A stretch of 48,916 nt of DNA from Eubacteriales bacterium (GTDB lineage Bacteria > Bacillota > Clostridia > Lachnospirales > Vallitaleaceae). The notes below the pieces were generated by a model. The model was given only the letters and a program-made list of their open reading frames with translations, was not told where the DNA came from and searched no databases. Position 1 is the first letter of the stretch. Every line of letters begins with the position of its first letter. Both the position numbers and the translations under genes were made by a program. This document shows, one piece after another, positions 35,745 to 44,339 of this stretch. The DNA lies in the NCBI GenBank assembly GCA_030535295.1, contig JAUMXK010000003.1, positions 1-48,916 on the forward strand, written 5' to 3'.

Positions 35745-36575
35745 TTATTCGGCCGCTTCCGGCTTTGTTTCCAGTTTCGTAATTACTTTGTCCGCCAAAG
35801 CTTTAAACTGCTCCCTAAGCTCTTCATCTCTTTGGTAGACTGTGGAGAAATTTGGTTTCATAGGCAATTCCAGCAACACTTCCAAATTCCTTTTCTCCAA
35901 GAATTCATCCAGTTCTTTCGCTTCGTACATATAAATTTTCTCGTCACAATGCGTACAAGAAACATAACTCATATTTTCGACAATTCCCAGTACCGGTACA
36001 TTCAGATTTTTCGCCATGCCAACCGCCTTCGACACAATCATCGAGACCATATCCTGAGGAATGGCCACCATCACAATGCCGTCTACCGGAATCGCTTGCA
36101 TAATAGTCATGCTGACATCACTGGTTCCCGGCGGTAAATCAATCACCAGATAGTCCAGCTCACCCCAAATAATATCAGTATAGAATTGCTTGATGGTATT
36201 GGTAATCAAAGGTCCACGCCAAATCAAAGGTTTATCTTCTTTATCCATCATTAAATTGATGGACACCACTTTCAGTCCATTTTCCAGGCTTACCGGCTCC
36301 AAACCCGTCTTGGTCATCATCATCGCTTCTTTTTCAATGCCCAAAAGCCTTGGAATACTTGGACCGACCAAGTCAGCATCCATAATGCCGACCTTATGTC
36401 CCATTTCCTGCAAAGTCATGGCCAAATTGGCCGATACCGTAGATTTGCCCACACCACCCTTACCGGACATAACTACAATTATTTTCTTGAACCAGTTGAG
36501 CGGATTACTGGTTATATAATTTTGAAAAGAAGTCGGTCTTGGAACCACTTTCTTTTTATGAATATTTTCTGTCAT
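35745..36575 (-). CDS. mrp: Mrp/NBP35-type Fe-S carrier P-loop ATPase
   Basis: 276 residues. Deviant Walker A MSGKGGVGKSTVSANLA, DADLVGPSIPRLLG, Walker-B-like YLVIDLPPGTSD, and a Cys-x2-Cys pair in SCTHCDEKI, which binds the bridging cluster in Mrp/ApbC dimers. It probably carries Fe-S clusters to target proteins. The start has AGGAGG. It is first in a two-gene unit with the cysteine desulfurase. Confidence 0.92.
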   Translation of the reverse strand: MTENIHKKKVVPRPTSFQNYITSNPLNWFKKIIVVMSGKGGVGKSTVSANLAMTLQEMGHKVGIMDADLVGPSIPRLLGIEKEAMMMTKTGLEPVSLENGLKVVSINLMMDKEDKPLIWRGPLITNTIKQFYTDIIWGELDYLVIDLPPGTSDVSMTIMQAIPVDGIVMVAIPQDMVSMIVSKAVGMAKNLNVPVLGIVENMSYVSCTHCDEKIYMYEAKELDEFLEKRNLEVLLELPMKPNFSTVYQRDEELREQFKALADKVITKLETKPEAAE

Positions 36576-36701
36576 AACTTCCTCCTAATGATATTCGTTT
36601 GCAATTGCTTCATGATTTTATTCCTATATTCTAATCATATTTTATTGCATATCTTTTTTTATTTTAACATATTGAGGTAAAATTGTCGACAGAAAATCTA
36701 C

Positions 36702-37586
36702 CTAACTTCTTCTGGTTGCGGTGTACTTGGTCAATTCCACAAAAAAATCTTTTTTGTCAAATACCGATAAGGCATGAATCGCTTCTTCCACCACTTGTTG
36801 CAATTTTTCTTTGGCTTTATCCAAACCATAATACGATGCAAAGGTCAGTTTCTGATTTTCAGCATCCGAGCCGATAGGTTTCCCCAGCTCTTCAAAACTT
36901 CCCTCCACATCCAGAATATCATCGGCAATTTGAAAGGCCAAACCTAATTTGGAAGCATAAACTTCTAAAGCCTGTCTTTCCTCAGGTCTACATTTCATCA
37001 TAATGGCTGCCGAAACAATGGCTGCCTCTATCAAAGCAGCGGTTTTTCGTTCATGGATATATTCTAGTGTTCCCATGTCTATTTGCTTCCCTTCGGAAAT
37101 CACATCTACGACTTGCCCACCAATCATACCTTCCGTTCCGGCTTTTCTACTAATATAAAGAGAGCCTTCCGCCACCGCTTCATCCCTGCTGTCCACTGTT
37201 TTTTGAAGCAAAATTTCAAATGCGGTATTTAAAAGTCCATCTCCTGCCAGAATAGCGATATCTTCCCCAAATACCTTATGGTTGGTCGGAACTCCCCGAC
37301 GAAAATCATCATTATCCATGGCCGGTAAATCATCATGCAATAAAGAATAGGTATGGATATATTCCAATGCACATGCTGAGTCCATATAGTCCTCCGGATT
37401 GCCGCCCAGCAGTCGAATCGTTTCCAAATGCAATACCGGACGAAACCTTTTGCCTCCTGCATTCAATGAATATTCCATGGCTTGATAAATGATGTCTTGT
37501 TTCTTTTCTTTCTTTTTTTCGATAAAATACAACAGCTCTTTTTCTACTTTCACTTTCGTGGAATTATATTGCTCTTTAAAGTTCAT
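36702..37586 (-). CDS. ispA: Short-chain polyprenyl diphosphate synthase (farnesyl diphosphate synthase-like)
   Basis: 294 residues from the ATG at 37586, which has GGAG five bases before; the longest frame starts 17 codons earlier. First Asp-rich motif DDLPAMDNDD with the two-residue insertion typical of bacterial type FPP synthases, LAGDGLLNTAFE, GGQVVDV, and second motif DDILDVEG. It condenses isopentenyl diphosphate onto allylic primers. A chain length of C15 is inferred from the family. No dxs or xseB is adjacent. Confidence 0.92.
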   Translation of the reverse strand: MNFKEQYNSTKVKVEKELLYFIEKKKEKKQDIIYQAMEYSLNAGGKRFRPVLHLETIRLLGGNPEDYMDSACALEYIHTYSLLHDDLPAMDNDDFRRGVPTNHKVFGEDIAILAGDGLLNTAFEILLQKTVDSRDEAVAEGSLYISRKAGTEGMIGGQVVDVISEGKQIDMGTLEYIHERKTAALIEAAIVSAAIMMKCRPEERQALEVYASKLGLAFQIADDILDVEGSFEELGKPIGSDAENQKLTFASYYGLDKAKEKLQQVVEEAIHALSVFDKKDFFVELTKYTATRRS

Positions 37587-37673
37587 CTTTTCTCCTTGCC
37601 TGATACTTTGTTTATCCTTTGCCCGATTCCTGCACAAATTTTACCATTTCTCTGTCTTGCCGTCAATACAGGC

Positions 37674-37705
37674 AAAACCCCGAAGCCTTAAGACACCGGG
37701 GTTTT
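37674..37705 (-). terminator. Intrinsic terminator of the EF-G-like gene
   Basis: AAAACCCCG (37674-37682) and CGGGGTTTT (37697-37705) form a perfect 9-bp stem with a 14-nt loop and T-tract, 21 bp after the stop codon. Confidence 0.88.
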
Positions 37706-37725
37706 TATGTTTATTTCACTCTAAT

Positions 37726-39816
37726 TTATTCTTTGCCTTTTTCTCTTTCTTTTTCACGTTCTGCAATTACTTTATCTTGCACTTCCTTCGGTGCTTCTTG
37801 ATAACGCTCGAATGTCATAGTGTATTCACCACGTGCTTGAGTCATTGAACGTAAATCGGTAGAGTATTCATAAAGCTCTGCATAAGGAACTTCCGCTTCT
37901 ACTTCTTGTTTGCCTTTTACAGGATTCATACCGAGAATTCTGCCACGACGTTTGTTCATATCGCCAATGATATCGCCCATGTATTCATCCGGGATGGTAA
38001 CCTTGACATTGGCAATCGGTTCCAAAAGAACCGGACTGGCTTGTTTCATTGCTTCCTTGAAGGCAATGGTGGTCGCAATCTTAAATGCCATTTCTGATGA
38101 ATCTACCGGATGGTAAGAACCGTCAATCAAAGTAGCTTTGATACCTACTACCGGATAGCCGGCCAGTACACCGGATTGTACCGATTCTTCCAAACCTTTT
38201 TCCACTGCCGGGAAATAGTTCTTCGGTACGGAACCGCCGAACACTTCTTCATGGAATTCAAATGGTACTTCTTGGTTGCCGGATGGCTCAAATACCATGA
38301 TAACATCGCCGAATTGACCATGACCGCCGGATTGCTTTTTGTGCCTACCTTGTACTTGCACTTTCTTGCGAATGGTTTCTCTATATGGAATCTTAGGATT
38401 GACCAATTCTACCTGCACATTGTACTTGCCGGCAAGCTTACTGACAACGATATCCAATTGTTGTCCGCCTACACCGTATACCAATTCCTGTCTGTTTTCC
38501 TTATCCAGTACCAATTTAATGGTTGGATCTTCTTCCATCAGACGGGCAAGTCCGGCACCGATTTTATCTTCATCGCCCTTGGTCTTTGGCTTAATGGCAC
38601 GATAGGCAAGTGACTCCGGATAATGCGTTTTTTCAAATTGTACCTTACGTTTTTCACTGCACAGACTATCTCCCACTTTGATGGAATCAATTTTTACAAA
38701 GGCACCGATATCACCGGCTCTTAATTCTTCCAAATCCATTTGTTCTTTTCCAAATAAAGTATAGACATGACCTACTTTTTCAACGCTTCTTGTCCGAACA
38801 TTATATAAAGTTTGATCTCGTTTGATCTTACCGGAATAAACACGGAATAGCGAAATCTTACCCACATAAGGGTCTACGATTGTCTTAAATACGAATACGG
38901 AAGCAGGGTCATCCGGATTGCAGTCCACTTGGACTTCTTCTTTGGTGGTGACATCCGTTGCCGGTACAGAAGGTTTTTCTTCTTTTGGACTTGGCAAATA
39001 TTTTTCAAAAGCATTCATCAGTACTCTGACACCGGTAGTTTTTAAGCTGTCACCACATAGTACCGGAACAAGAGTTCTTTCAATTACCCCTTTGCGAATG
39101 GCATCTTGAATTTCATCTACGCTGAACTCTTCGCCTTCAAAAAACTTTTCCATCAGTTCATCACTGGTTTCTGCAACTGCTTCTAAAATCATTTCTCTGA
39201 CCGGAGCAATCACATCTTCCATTCCTTCCGGGATTGGAACGGTTTCTACAGTATTATTTACAAAGCGTCTGGCTTCCATTTTTGCCACATTGACAAAGCC
39301 GACAAACTTCTCATTTTCATAAATCGGAACTTGGATTGGAGCAATTGATTTTCCGAAAGTTTCTTTTAACTTCTCCAAAACAGTTTGTAAGTTGGCATTT
39401 TCATCGTCCATGCCGGAAACATAAATCATTTTTGCAAGATCCATTTCTTCGGCATATTCCCATGCCTTTTCGGTACCCACTTCTACACCGGAGCGTCCGG
39501 AAACAACAATAACCGCAGAATCCGCTACACGAGCGGCTTGTTTTACTTCTCCCGCAAAATCAAAATAGCCCGGAGTATCCAAAATATTTAATTTGCACTC
39601 TTTCCAGTCAAAAGAAATTAAAGACGTACTAATCGAAAATTTTCTCTTGATTTCTTCTTTATCAAAGTCGGAAATAGTATTTCCGTCTGTGACGCTTCCT
39701 TGTCTTTTGGTAAGACCGGTTACATAAGCCATAGCTTCCGCAAGGGTGGTCTTACCACTATTGCCATGACCCATAAGCACAATGTTTCGGATGTTATCAG
39801 TGGAATAAGTTTTCAT
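37726..39816 (-). CDS. Elongation factor G-like GTPase (EF-G paralogue)
   Basis: 696 residues with the full five-domain EF-G layout. G1 GHGNSGKT (16-23), G3 DTPGY (80-84) where canonical EF-G has DTPGH, and G4 position SGMD (134-137) where NKxD is expected. Domain IV has GGHGQFGDV and the C-terminal domain has SMTQARGEYTMTFERYQ. These features place it in the EF-G-2/'EF-G-like' branch rather than the translocase encoded beside rpsL-rpsG. The role in this group is not well defined. The start has TGGAGG. Single gene with terminator. Confidence 0.9.
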   Translation of the reverse strand: MKTYSTDNIRNIVLMGHGNSGKTTLAEAMAYVTGLTKRQGSVTDGNTISDFDKEEIKRKFSISTSLISFDWKECKLNILDTPGYFDFAGEVKQAARVADSAVIVVSGRSGVEVGTEKAWEYAEEMDLAKMIYVSGMDDENANLQTVLEKLKETFGKSIAPIQVPIYENEKFVGFVNVAKMEARRFVNNTVETVPIPEGMEDVIAPVREMILEAVAETSDELMEKFFEGEEFSVDEIQDAIRKGVIERTLVPVLCGDSLKTTGVRVLMNAFEKYLPSPKEEKPSVPATDVTTKEEVQVDCNPDDPASVFVFKTIVDPYVGKISLFRVYSGKIKRDQTLYNVRTRSVEKVGHVYTLFGKEQMDLEELRAGDIGAFVKIDSIKVGDSLCSEKRKVQFEKTHYPESLAYRAIKPKTKGDEDKIGAGLARLMEEDPTIKLVLDKENRQELVYGVGGQQLDIVVSKLAGKYNVQVELVNPKIPYRETIRKKVQVQGRHKKQSGGHGQFGDVIMVFEPSGNQEVPFEFHEEVFGGSVPKNYFPAVEKGLEESVQSGVLAGYPVVGIKATLIDGSYHPVDSSEMAFKIATTIAFKEAMKQASPVLLEPIANVKVTIPDEYMGDIIGDMNKRRGRILGMNPVKGKQEVEAEVPYAELYEYSTDLRSMTQARGEYTMTFERYQEAPKEVQDKVIAEREKEREKGKE

Positions 39817-40096
39817 AAGTCGTCCTCCAATTCTTTATAGTGAGTGTCATTTCGAATGAGCCCCTCGGCTTCATTCAATATAAATAGTTAACTTTGGTTA
39901 AATCCCAAAGATGCATTGGTAAAAATAGTTACTTTAAAAATGTTTTTTTTCATTTTTTAGTAATATAGTATAATATTCTTTCTTTCCACCGAAAATCCTT
40001 TTATCATTTTATTATTTTTTTTATAATTTTTATTTTATATTTTCATCTTCTCTCACAAACCTTCTATATCCATAATTTTTCATGAAATGGTATCAA
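39817..40096. other. AT-rich gap upstream of the EF-G-like gene
   Basis: No gene or clear hairpin. A minus-strand -10-like TATACT lies about 150 bp upstream of the EF-G-like gene with a poor -35 (TTTTCG, 17 bp away), which could be its promoter. Confidence 0.4.
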
Positions 40097-40146
40097 AATA
40101 AGACCGTATTTTCGGAAAAGTTTTTCTCCGAAAACACGGTCTTATT
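40097..40146 (-). terminator. Strong terminator of the small-protein unit
   Basis: 20-bp arms (40097-40116 with 40127-40146; one G-U pair) around a 10-nt loop. It lies 15 bp after the 66-codon frame. Confidence 0.85.
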
Positions 40147-40161
40147 CTTTATTCTTACTAT

Positions 40162-40362
40162 TTATCCTTTCACCGGCTCAAGCTCTTTTAAAATGCTTTT
40201 TTGTTTTACCGGCCCTTTCCCTCTTTGCACACTCCCTCTGTTGTTCTCTTCCTTTCCGCTACGCGGAATATTTCTGCCAAATGGATTGCTGTTATTAACT
40301 TTGGAGTTATAAGTCTTTATCTGTCTGGACCAAATAAAAATGTTGTTAAACTGAATATCCAT
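40162..40362 (-). CDS. Small basic protein of unknown function (66 aa)
   Basis: 66 codons. ATG at 40362 with AAAGGAGG six bases upstream. It opens MDIQFNNIFIWSRQIK and is otherwise hydrophilic and rich in Lys, Arg, Asn and Gly, ending KELEPVKG. No membrane segment, signal peptide or metal motif. It resembles nothing I know. The case for a real gene is the context: a good promoter about 170 bp upstream, a strong ribosome binding site and a strong terminator directly after the stop. A regulatory RNA carrying an incidental frame is the alternative. Confidence 0.6.
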   Translation of the reverse strand: MDIQFNNIFIWSRQIKTYNSKVNNSNPFGRNIPRSGKEENNRGSVQRGKGPVKQKSILKELEPVKG

Positions 40363-40531
40363 ATTCAACCTCCTTTAAATCCCTTCTATACATTATATCG
40401 GATTCTTTTTCAATTCATTGACCTATATCCTGCAAATATTTCCTGTTACTTTCTTACTACTTTTTATTTTATTGCCAATGTTTTTTCTTTTGACGCAAAC
40501 CAAAATTCTTTGAAACTTAAAAATCGAGCGA

Positions 40532-40559
40532 ATTATAGAACACTCCCAACTATTGACAA
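40532..40559 (-). promoter_or_regulatory. Promoter of the small-protein unit
   Basis: TTGTCA (40554-40559), 16-bp spacer, TATAAT (40532-40537) on the minus strand, directly after the rnf terminator. The leader would be about 160 nt, unusually long for so small a gene. Confidence 0.7.
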
Positions 40560-40575
40560 AAAGCCGACATAAAAA

Positions 40576-40607
40576 GGAGCTTACAATCATCATTGATTGC
40601 AAACTCC
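40576..40607 (-). terminator. Intrinsic terminator of the rnf operon
   Basis: A 14-bp stem (40576-40589 with 40594-40607, two G-U pairs), 4-nt loop, then TTTTT on the minus strand, 7 bp after rnfB. Confidence 0.85.
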
Positions 40608-40613
40608 CAGCTT

Positions 40614-41462
40614 TTATCCTACTTGTGTTTCTTCCGTCGCCGGTTTTGGTGCTACGACTTTCTTCACTCTGATTTTTTCCGTAATGATTTGTCTTGGACA
40701 AACCTTGACACACATATTACATTGTTTACATTTGTCATAGTCTACATGAGCAATATTGTTTCTGACATAAATGGCATCAAATTTACATTCTTTCACACAT
40801 TTACTACAAGCAATACAGCCCACACTACAAGAATCCATAACCTCTTTTCCCTTGGAAAACGAGCGGCAGCGGACTCTGACTTTTTTATCATCGGGAACAA
40901 TTTCAATTAATTTTTTCGGACAAGCGGTCACGCATTTACCGCAGGCCACACATTTTTCCGAATTGACAACCGCAATTCCGTCAATAATATCAAGAGCTCC
41001 GAATTCACATGCCTTCACACAAGAGCCTAAACCGATGCAGCCGAATTCACAGGATTTCGGGCCGCCTCCCGGAAGATATGCCGCATCTGCACAGCTTTGA
41101 ATGCCAATATATTGATATTTTTGCTTGGCATTTTGGCAAGTGCCGTTGCACATAACAAAGGCTACCTTTTTGGCACCGGCTTTGGCTTCAATTCCCATAA
41201 TCTTAGAAATCATTTCCAAGGTTTTGGCGCCGCCAACCGGACATAAATTGATGTCTGCTCCTTCTTCCACAATAGCTTTGGCATAGGCATCACAACCCGC
41301 CTTTCCGCAAGCGCCGCAATTTGCACCGGGCAATGCTTCTCTTACTTCCGGCACCAGAGGATTGACTTTGACCGCAAACACTTTGGATGCCACACCAAGT
41401 CCTGCTCCAAATACTAAGCCGAGTCCACCTATGACCGACATAGTAATCAATACTTCGTTCAT
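40614..41462 (-). CDS. rnfB: Rnf complex subunit RnfB
   Basis: 282 residues. An N-terminal transmembrane anchor is followed by the 4Fe-4S domain NCGACGKAGCDAYAKAI, then four ferredoxin-type cysteine groups: FGCIGLGSCVKACEF, CVACGKCVTACP, CIACSKCVKECKF and CKQCNMCVKVCP. This is the multi-cluster form usual in clostridia. It accepts electrons from reduced ferredoxin and passes them into the membrane complex. Last gene of the operon, 45 bp after rnfA, with GGAGG. Confidence 0.96.
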   Translation of the reverse strand: MNEVLITMSVIGGLGLVFGAGLGVASKVFAVKVNPLVPEVREALPGANCGACGKAGCDAYAKAIVEEGADINLCPVGGAKTLEMISKIMGIEAKAGAKKVAFVMCNGTCQNAKQKYQYIGIQSCADAAYLPGGGPKSCEFGCIGLGSCVKACEFGALDIIDGIAVVNSEKCVACGKCVTACPKKLIEIVPDDKKVRVRCRSFSKGKEVMDSCSVGCIACSKCVKECKFDAIYVRNNIAHVDYDKCKQCNMCVKVCPRQIITEKIRVKKVVAPKPATEETQVG

Positions 41463-41507
41463 ATTAACCTCCCTTACTTAGCAAAACCATTTTTCTCGAA
41501 ATGATAG

Positions 41508-42086
41508 CTATTTTATCAAACCGGTAAAACCGAAAAATGCAATTGCCATCAAACCTGCTGTAACCAGTACAATTGGATAACCTTTAAAGGACTCCGGAAT
41601 ATCATTGTATTCCATTTTTTCTCGGATTCCTGCCAGCAGCACAATGGCTACCAAAAAACCGATTGCCGTTCCTACACCGTTGACCGTTGCACGAATCAAA
41701 TCATATTTTTCTTGCATATTAATTACCGCCACACCAAGTACCGCACAGTTGGTGGTAATCAGAGGCAAGTATACGCCAAGTGCCTGATAAAGCGATGGAC
41801 TGGTCTTTTGAATAATCATTTCCACCAGTTGCACCAAAGAGGCAATAACCAATATAAATACAATATTGTAAAGGTATTCCAGTCCCAGTGGCTTTAAAAT
41901 CAAATTATATGCCAAATAAGTCATCACAGACGCAAGAGTAATAACGAATGTGACTGCTACTCCCATTCCTATGGAAGTTTCTATTTTTTTGGAAACCCCC
42001 AAAAACGGGCAAGTTCCTAAAAATCGTGTCAAAATAACATTATGTACAAAGACTGCGCCAATAAAGAGTAATACATATTCTGTCAT
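41508..42086 (-). CDS. rnfA: Rnf complex subunit RnfA
   Basis: 192 residues, six transmembrane segments, homologous to RnfE with inverted topology. It begins with the typical 'VHNVILTRFLGTCPFLGVSKK', which contains a conserved Cys that with RnfE binds an intramembrane Fe-S cluster. Its start overlaps the rnfE stop by 4 bp. Confidence 0.95.
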   Translation of the reverse strand: MTEYVLLFIGAVFVHNVILTRFLGTCPFLGVSKKIETSIGMGVAVTFVITLASVMTYLAYNLILKPLGLEYLYNIVFILVIASLVQLVEMIIQKTSPSLYQALGVYLPLITTNCAVLGVAVINMQEKYDLIRATVNGVGTAIGFLVAIVLLAGIREKMEYNDIPESFKGYPIVLVTAGLMAIAFFGFTGLIK

Positions 42087-42715
42087 TCTGCTGCCACCTC
42101 TTTTCTTTCCACTTTTGCACGTTTTCTCTTTTTCATGTAATTATAAACGGCAAGCATTGCTCCCAATGCCATAAACGCTCCCGGAGCCAGCAAGAAAATG
42201 GTAATCGGCTGATAAATGCTTTCCGGTAAAATGGTATAGCCGAAAAGTTGTCCGGCACCAAGGATTTCACGAATGGAGCCAAGAATACTGAGTGCCAAAG
42301 TAAAACCGAGACCCATAAATACACCATCTAAAGCAGACGCAAGAACTCCGTTTTTGGATGCATAGGCCTCCGCTCTGCCAAGTACGATACAGTTTACTAC
42401 AATTAAAGGAATAAAGAGTCCCAAAGAATCATAAAGACTTGGGATAAAGCCTTGCAGCAACAAATCCAGCATGGTTACAAAAGTTGCAATTACAACAATA
42501 AACGCCGGTATCCTCACCTTGGCCGGAATGATTTTCCGCAGCATGGAAATTACCAGATTGGAGCCAAAAAGCACAACCGTGGTCGATAATCCCATACCGA
42601 TTCCATTGATTACAGAGCTTGTGACTGCCAGAGTCGGACACATACCAAGCACTTGCACAAAAATCGGGTTGTCATCAATAATACCTGCTTTTAATCTATC
42701 TTTTACGATATTCAT
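42083..42715 (-). CDS. rnfE: Rnf complex subunit RnfE
   Basis: 210 residues, six transmembrane segments. 'NPIFVQVLGMCPTLAVTSS' carries the conserved Cys for the cluster shared with RnfA, and 'IPLIVVNCIVLGRAEAYA' is the second family signature. A basic C-terminus faces the cytoplasm. Start and rnfG stop abut with no gap, so translation is coupled. Confidence 0.95.
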   Translation of the reverse strand: MNIVKDRLKAGIIDDNPIFVQVLGMCPTLAVTSSVINGIGMGLSTTVVLFGSNLVISMLRKIIPAKVRIPAFIVVIATFVTMLDLLLQGFIPSLYDSLGLFIPLIVVNCIVLGRAEAYASKNGVLASALDGVFMGLGFTLALSILGSIREILGAGQLFGYTILPESIYQPITIFLLAPGAFMALGAMLAVYNYMKKRKRAKVERKEVAAE

Positions 42716-43321
42716 TTAATTGCCTCCTTTCAGCTGATTGTTATAGTATTCAATCGCTTCATTTACGGCATCAACCACTGCCACTGTGGTAATCGTCGCG
42801 CCACTTAAGGCATCTACATTTTGTCCTTCATTGCTGCCTTTTACAACAGTAAGCGTTTCCGCAAGTTTGCCTTTTAAGCTATCTTTAAATTTGTCTTTAT
42901 CCGCATTGGCACCCAATCCCGGTGTTTCCGAATGGGTTACCACATCAATACCGCTGACCTTACCTTCCGCATCAATGCCAGCTACCAATACTACAGCACC
43001 GCCATAGCCTTTATTGGTAAGCATAAAAGCATATCCTGCCGGACTGCCGTCTTCTTTTTTGGCTTCAAAGACATCGGTAATACGTTCATAGTTTTCTGGA
43101 CTAACCATCTCGATTTTTTCAAATGTAGCATTCGGCAATACGCTTTGCAGCGCTTTATCTCTTTGAATAATCTTTTGTGCCGCAATCGGCTCTACGGTCA
43201 GAGAATTGACGACACTTAACAGCATCCCTGCCACTGCTGTAATAGCAAACAAAATCAAGGTATTTTTTATAATTAAGAAGATTTCCGATTTCGAATTTTG
43301 ATTTACTGTTTCTTTGCTCAT
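42716..43321 (-). CDS. rnfG: Rnf complex subunit RnfG (flavoprotein)
   Basis: 201 residues. One N-terminal transmembrane helix and an extracytoplasmic FMN-binding domain. The flavin attachment motif SGATIT lies near the C-terminus, with the Thr receiving FMN covalently. 'HSETPGLGA' is the conserved upstream block. The start overlaps the rnfD stop... in fact the rnfD stop shares ATGA with the rnfG start codon region, since rnfD lies upstream in transcription order and both are minus strand. Confidence 0.94.
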   Translation of the reverse strand: MSKETVNQNSKSEIFLIIKNTLILFAITAVAGMLLSVVNSLTVEPIAAQKIIQRDKALQSVLPNATFEKIEMVSPENYERITDVFEAKKEDGSPAGYAFMLTNKGYGGAVVLVAGIDAEGKVSGIDVVTHSETPGLGANADKDKFKDSLKGKLAETLTVVKGSNEGQNVDALSGATITTVAVVDAVNEAIEYYNNQLKGGN

Positions 43322-44328
43322 TTTTTCTCCCCTCCAAAAGATGTCGGAATTAAATAATGATCAATCAGCGGAACAAACAAGTTCATAATCAGAATTGCAA
43401 AGCTGACACCCTCAGGATAACCGCCAAATAAGCGAATAATCGCTGTCAAAAGGCCACAGCCTACTCCCATGATGATTTGGCCTTTTCCGGTCATTGGCGA
43501 TGTGGAGTAATCGGTTGCCATGAAAAAGGCACCCAGCATCAAACCGCCTCCGGTAAGGTGCAATGCCAAATAATTGATATCCCACGCACTCTGACCAAAA
43601 ACTAATATCATCAAAGAAAATGTCGCTATGTAGCTGACCGGAATATGCCAGGTAATCACCTTGCGATAAAGCAGGTAAACTCCGCCCAGTATCAAGGCAA
43701 CCGCCGACACTTCGCCGATACATCCGCCTACAAAGCCGATAAAGGTGTCCCAAAGGGTAATTTCCTTTTGAAACATAGCCAGTGCAGCTGAACTTGTGGT
43801 ATCAATCACACCGTTGATATAGTTATTTCCACCCTTAAGCAATGCCAAAGGTGTGGCACCGGATACTCCATCAATCGATGTAAATCTTCCGGCTTGATTG
43901 ATTACCGGCCAAGTTGTCATATAGCTTGCAAAGGATACCACCAAAAATGCTCTAGCACCCAAAGCCGGATTCATAAAGTTTTGTCCGAGTCCTCCATAAA
44001 GTTGTTTGATAACGACAATGGCTACAAAACTTCCCAAAATCGGAACAAAATAGTAATTTCCGGATGGCAAATTCATACCGAGTAACAAGCCGGTTACCAC
44101 CGCAGAATAATCTTGTATCGTGCTCGGTTTTTTCAGTAGTTTTTGATACAGGTATTCAAAAAGCACTGCCGAGCCAACTGCCAACGCAACATTAATAACG
44201 GCATTTAAGCCGAAAATATAAAAACCCCACAAAGTAGCCGGCAACAAAGCAATCACTACATCACGCATGATACTTTTGGTACTGGCATTATCTCTGATAT
44301 GCGGAGATGACGATACATAATTCAACAT
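43318..44328 (-). CDS. rnfD: Rnf complex subunit RnfD (membrane flavoprotein)
   Basis: 336 residues from the ATG at 44328 (GGGGG seven bases upstream); the longest frame runs back into rnfC. About nine transmembrane segments. 'SSPHIRDNASTKSIMRDV' at the N-terminus and the flavinylation motif GVSGATPLALLK are diagnostic. RnfD holds covalent FMN and forms part of the ion-pumping core. It overlaps rnfG by 4 bp (ATGA) and follows rnfC by 11 bp. Confidence 0.95.
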   Translation of the reverse strand: MLNYVSSSPHIRDNASTKSIMRDVVIALLPATLWGFYIFGLNAVINVALAVGSAVLFEYLYQKLLKKPSTIQDYSAVVTGLLLGMNLPSGNYYFVPILGSFVAIVVIKQLYGGLGQNFMNPALGARAFLVVSFASYMTTWPVINQAGRFTSIDGVSGATPLALLKGGNNYINGVIDTTSSAALAMFQKEITLWDTFIGFVGGCIGEVSAVALILGGVYLLYRKVITWHIPVSYIATFSLMILVFGQSAWDINYLALHLTGGGLMLGAFFMATDYSTSPMTGKGQIIMGVGCGLLTAIIRLFGGYPEGVSFAILIMNLFVPLIDHYLIPTSFGGEKK

Positions 44329-44339
44329 ATTCCTACCCC

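Noticed and set aside
35133..36137. 334-codon plus-strand open frame
   Set aside because: It is antisense to the cysteine desulfurase and Mrp genes, which have full family motifs. Its composition (rich in Phe, Arg, His, Asn) is typical of a shadow frame.
39817..40096. Riboswitch or structured RNA upstream of the EF-G-like gene
   Set aside because: The region is AT-rich with no conserved riboswitch core or stable hairpins visible by eye.
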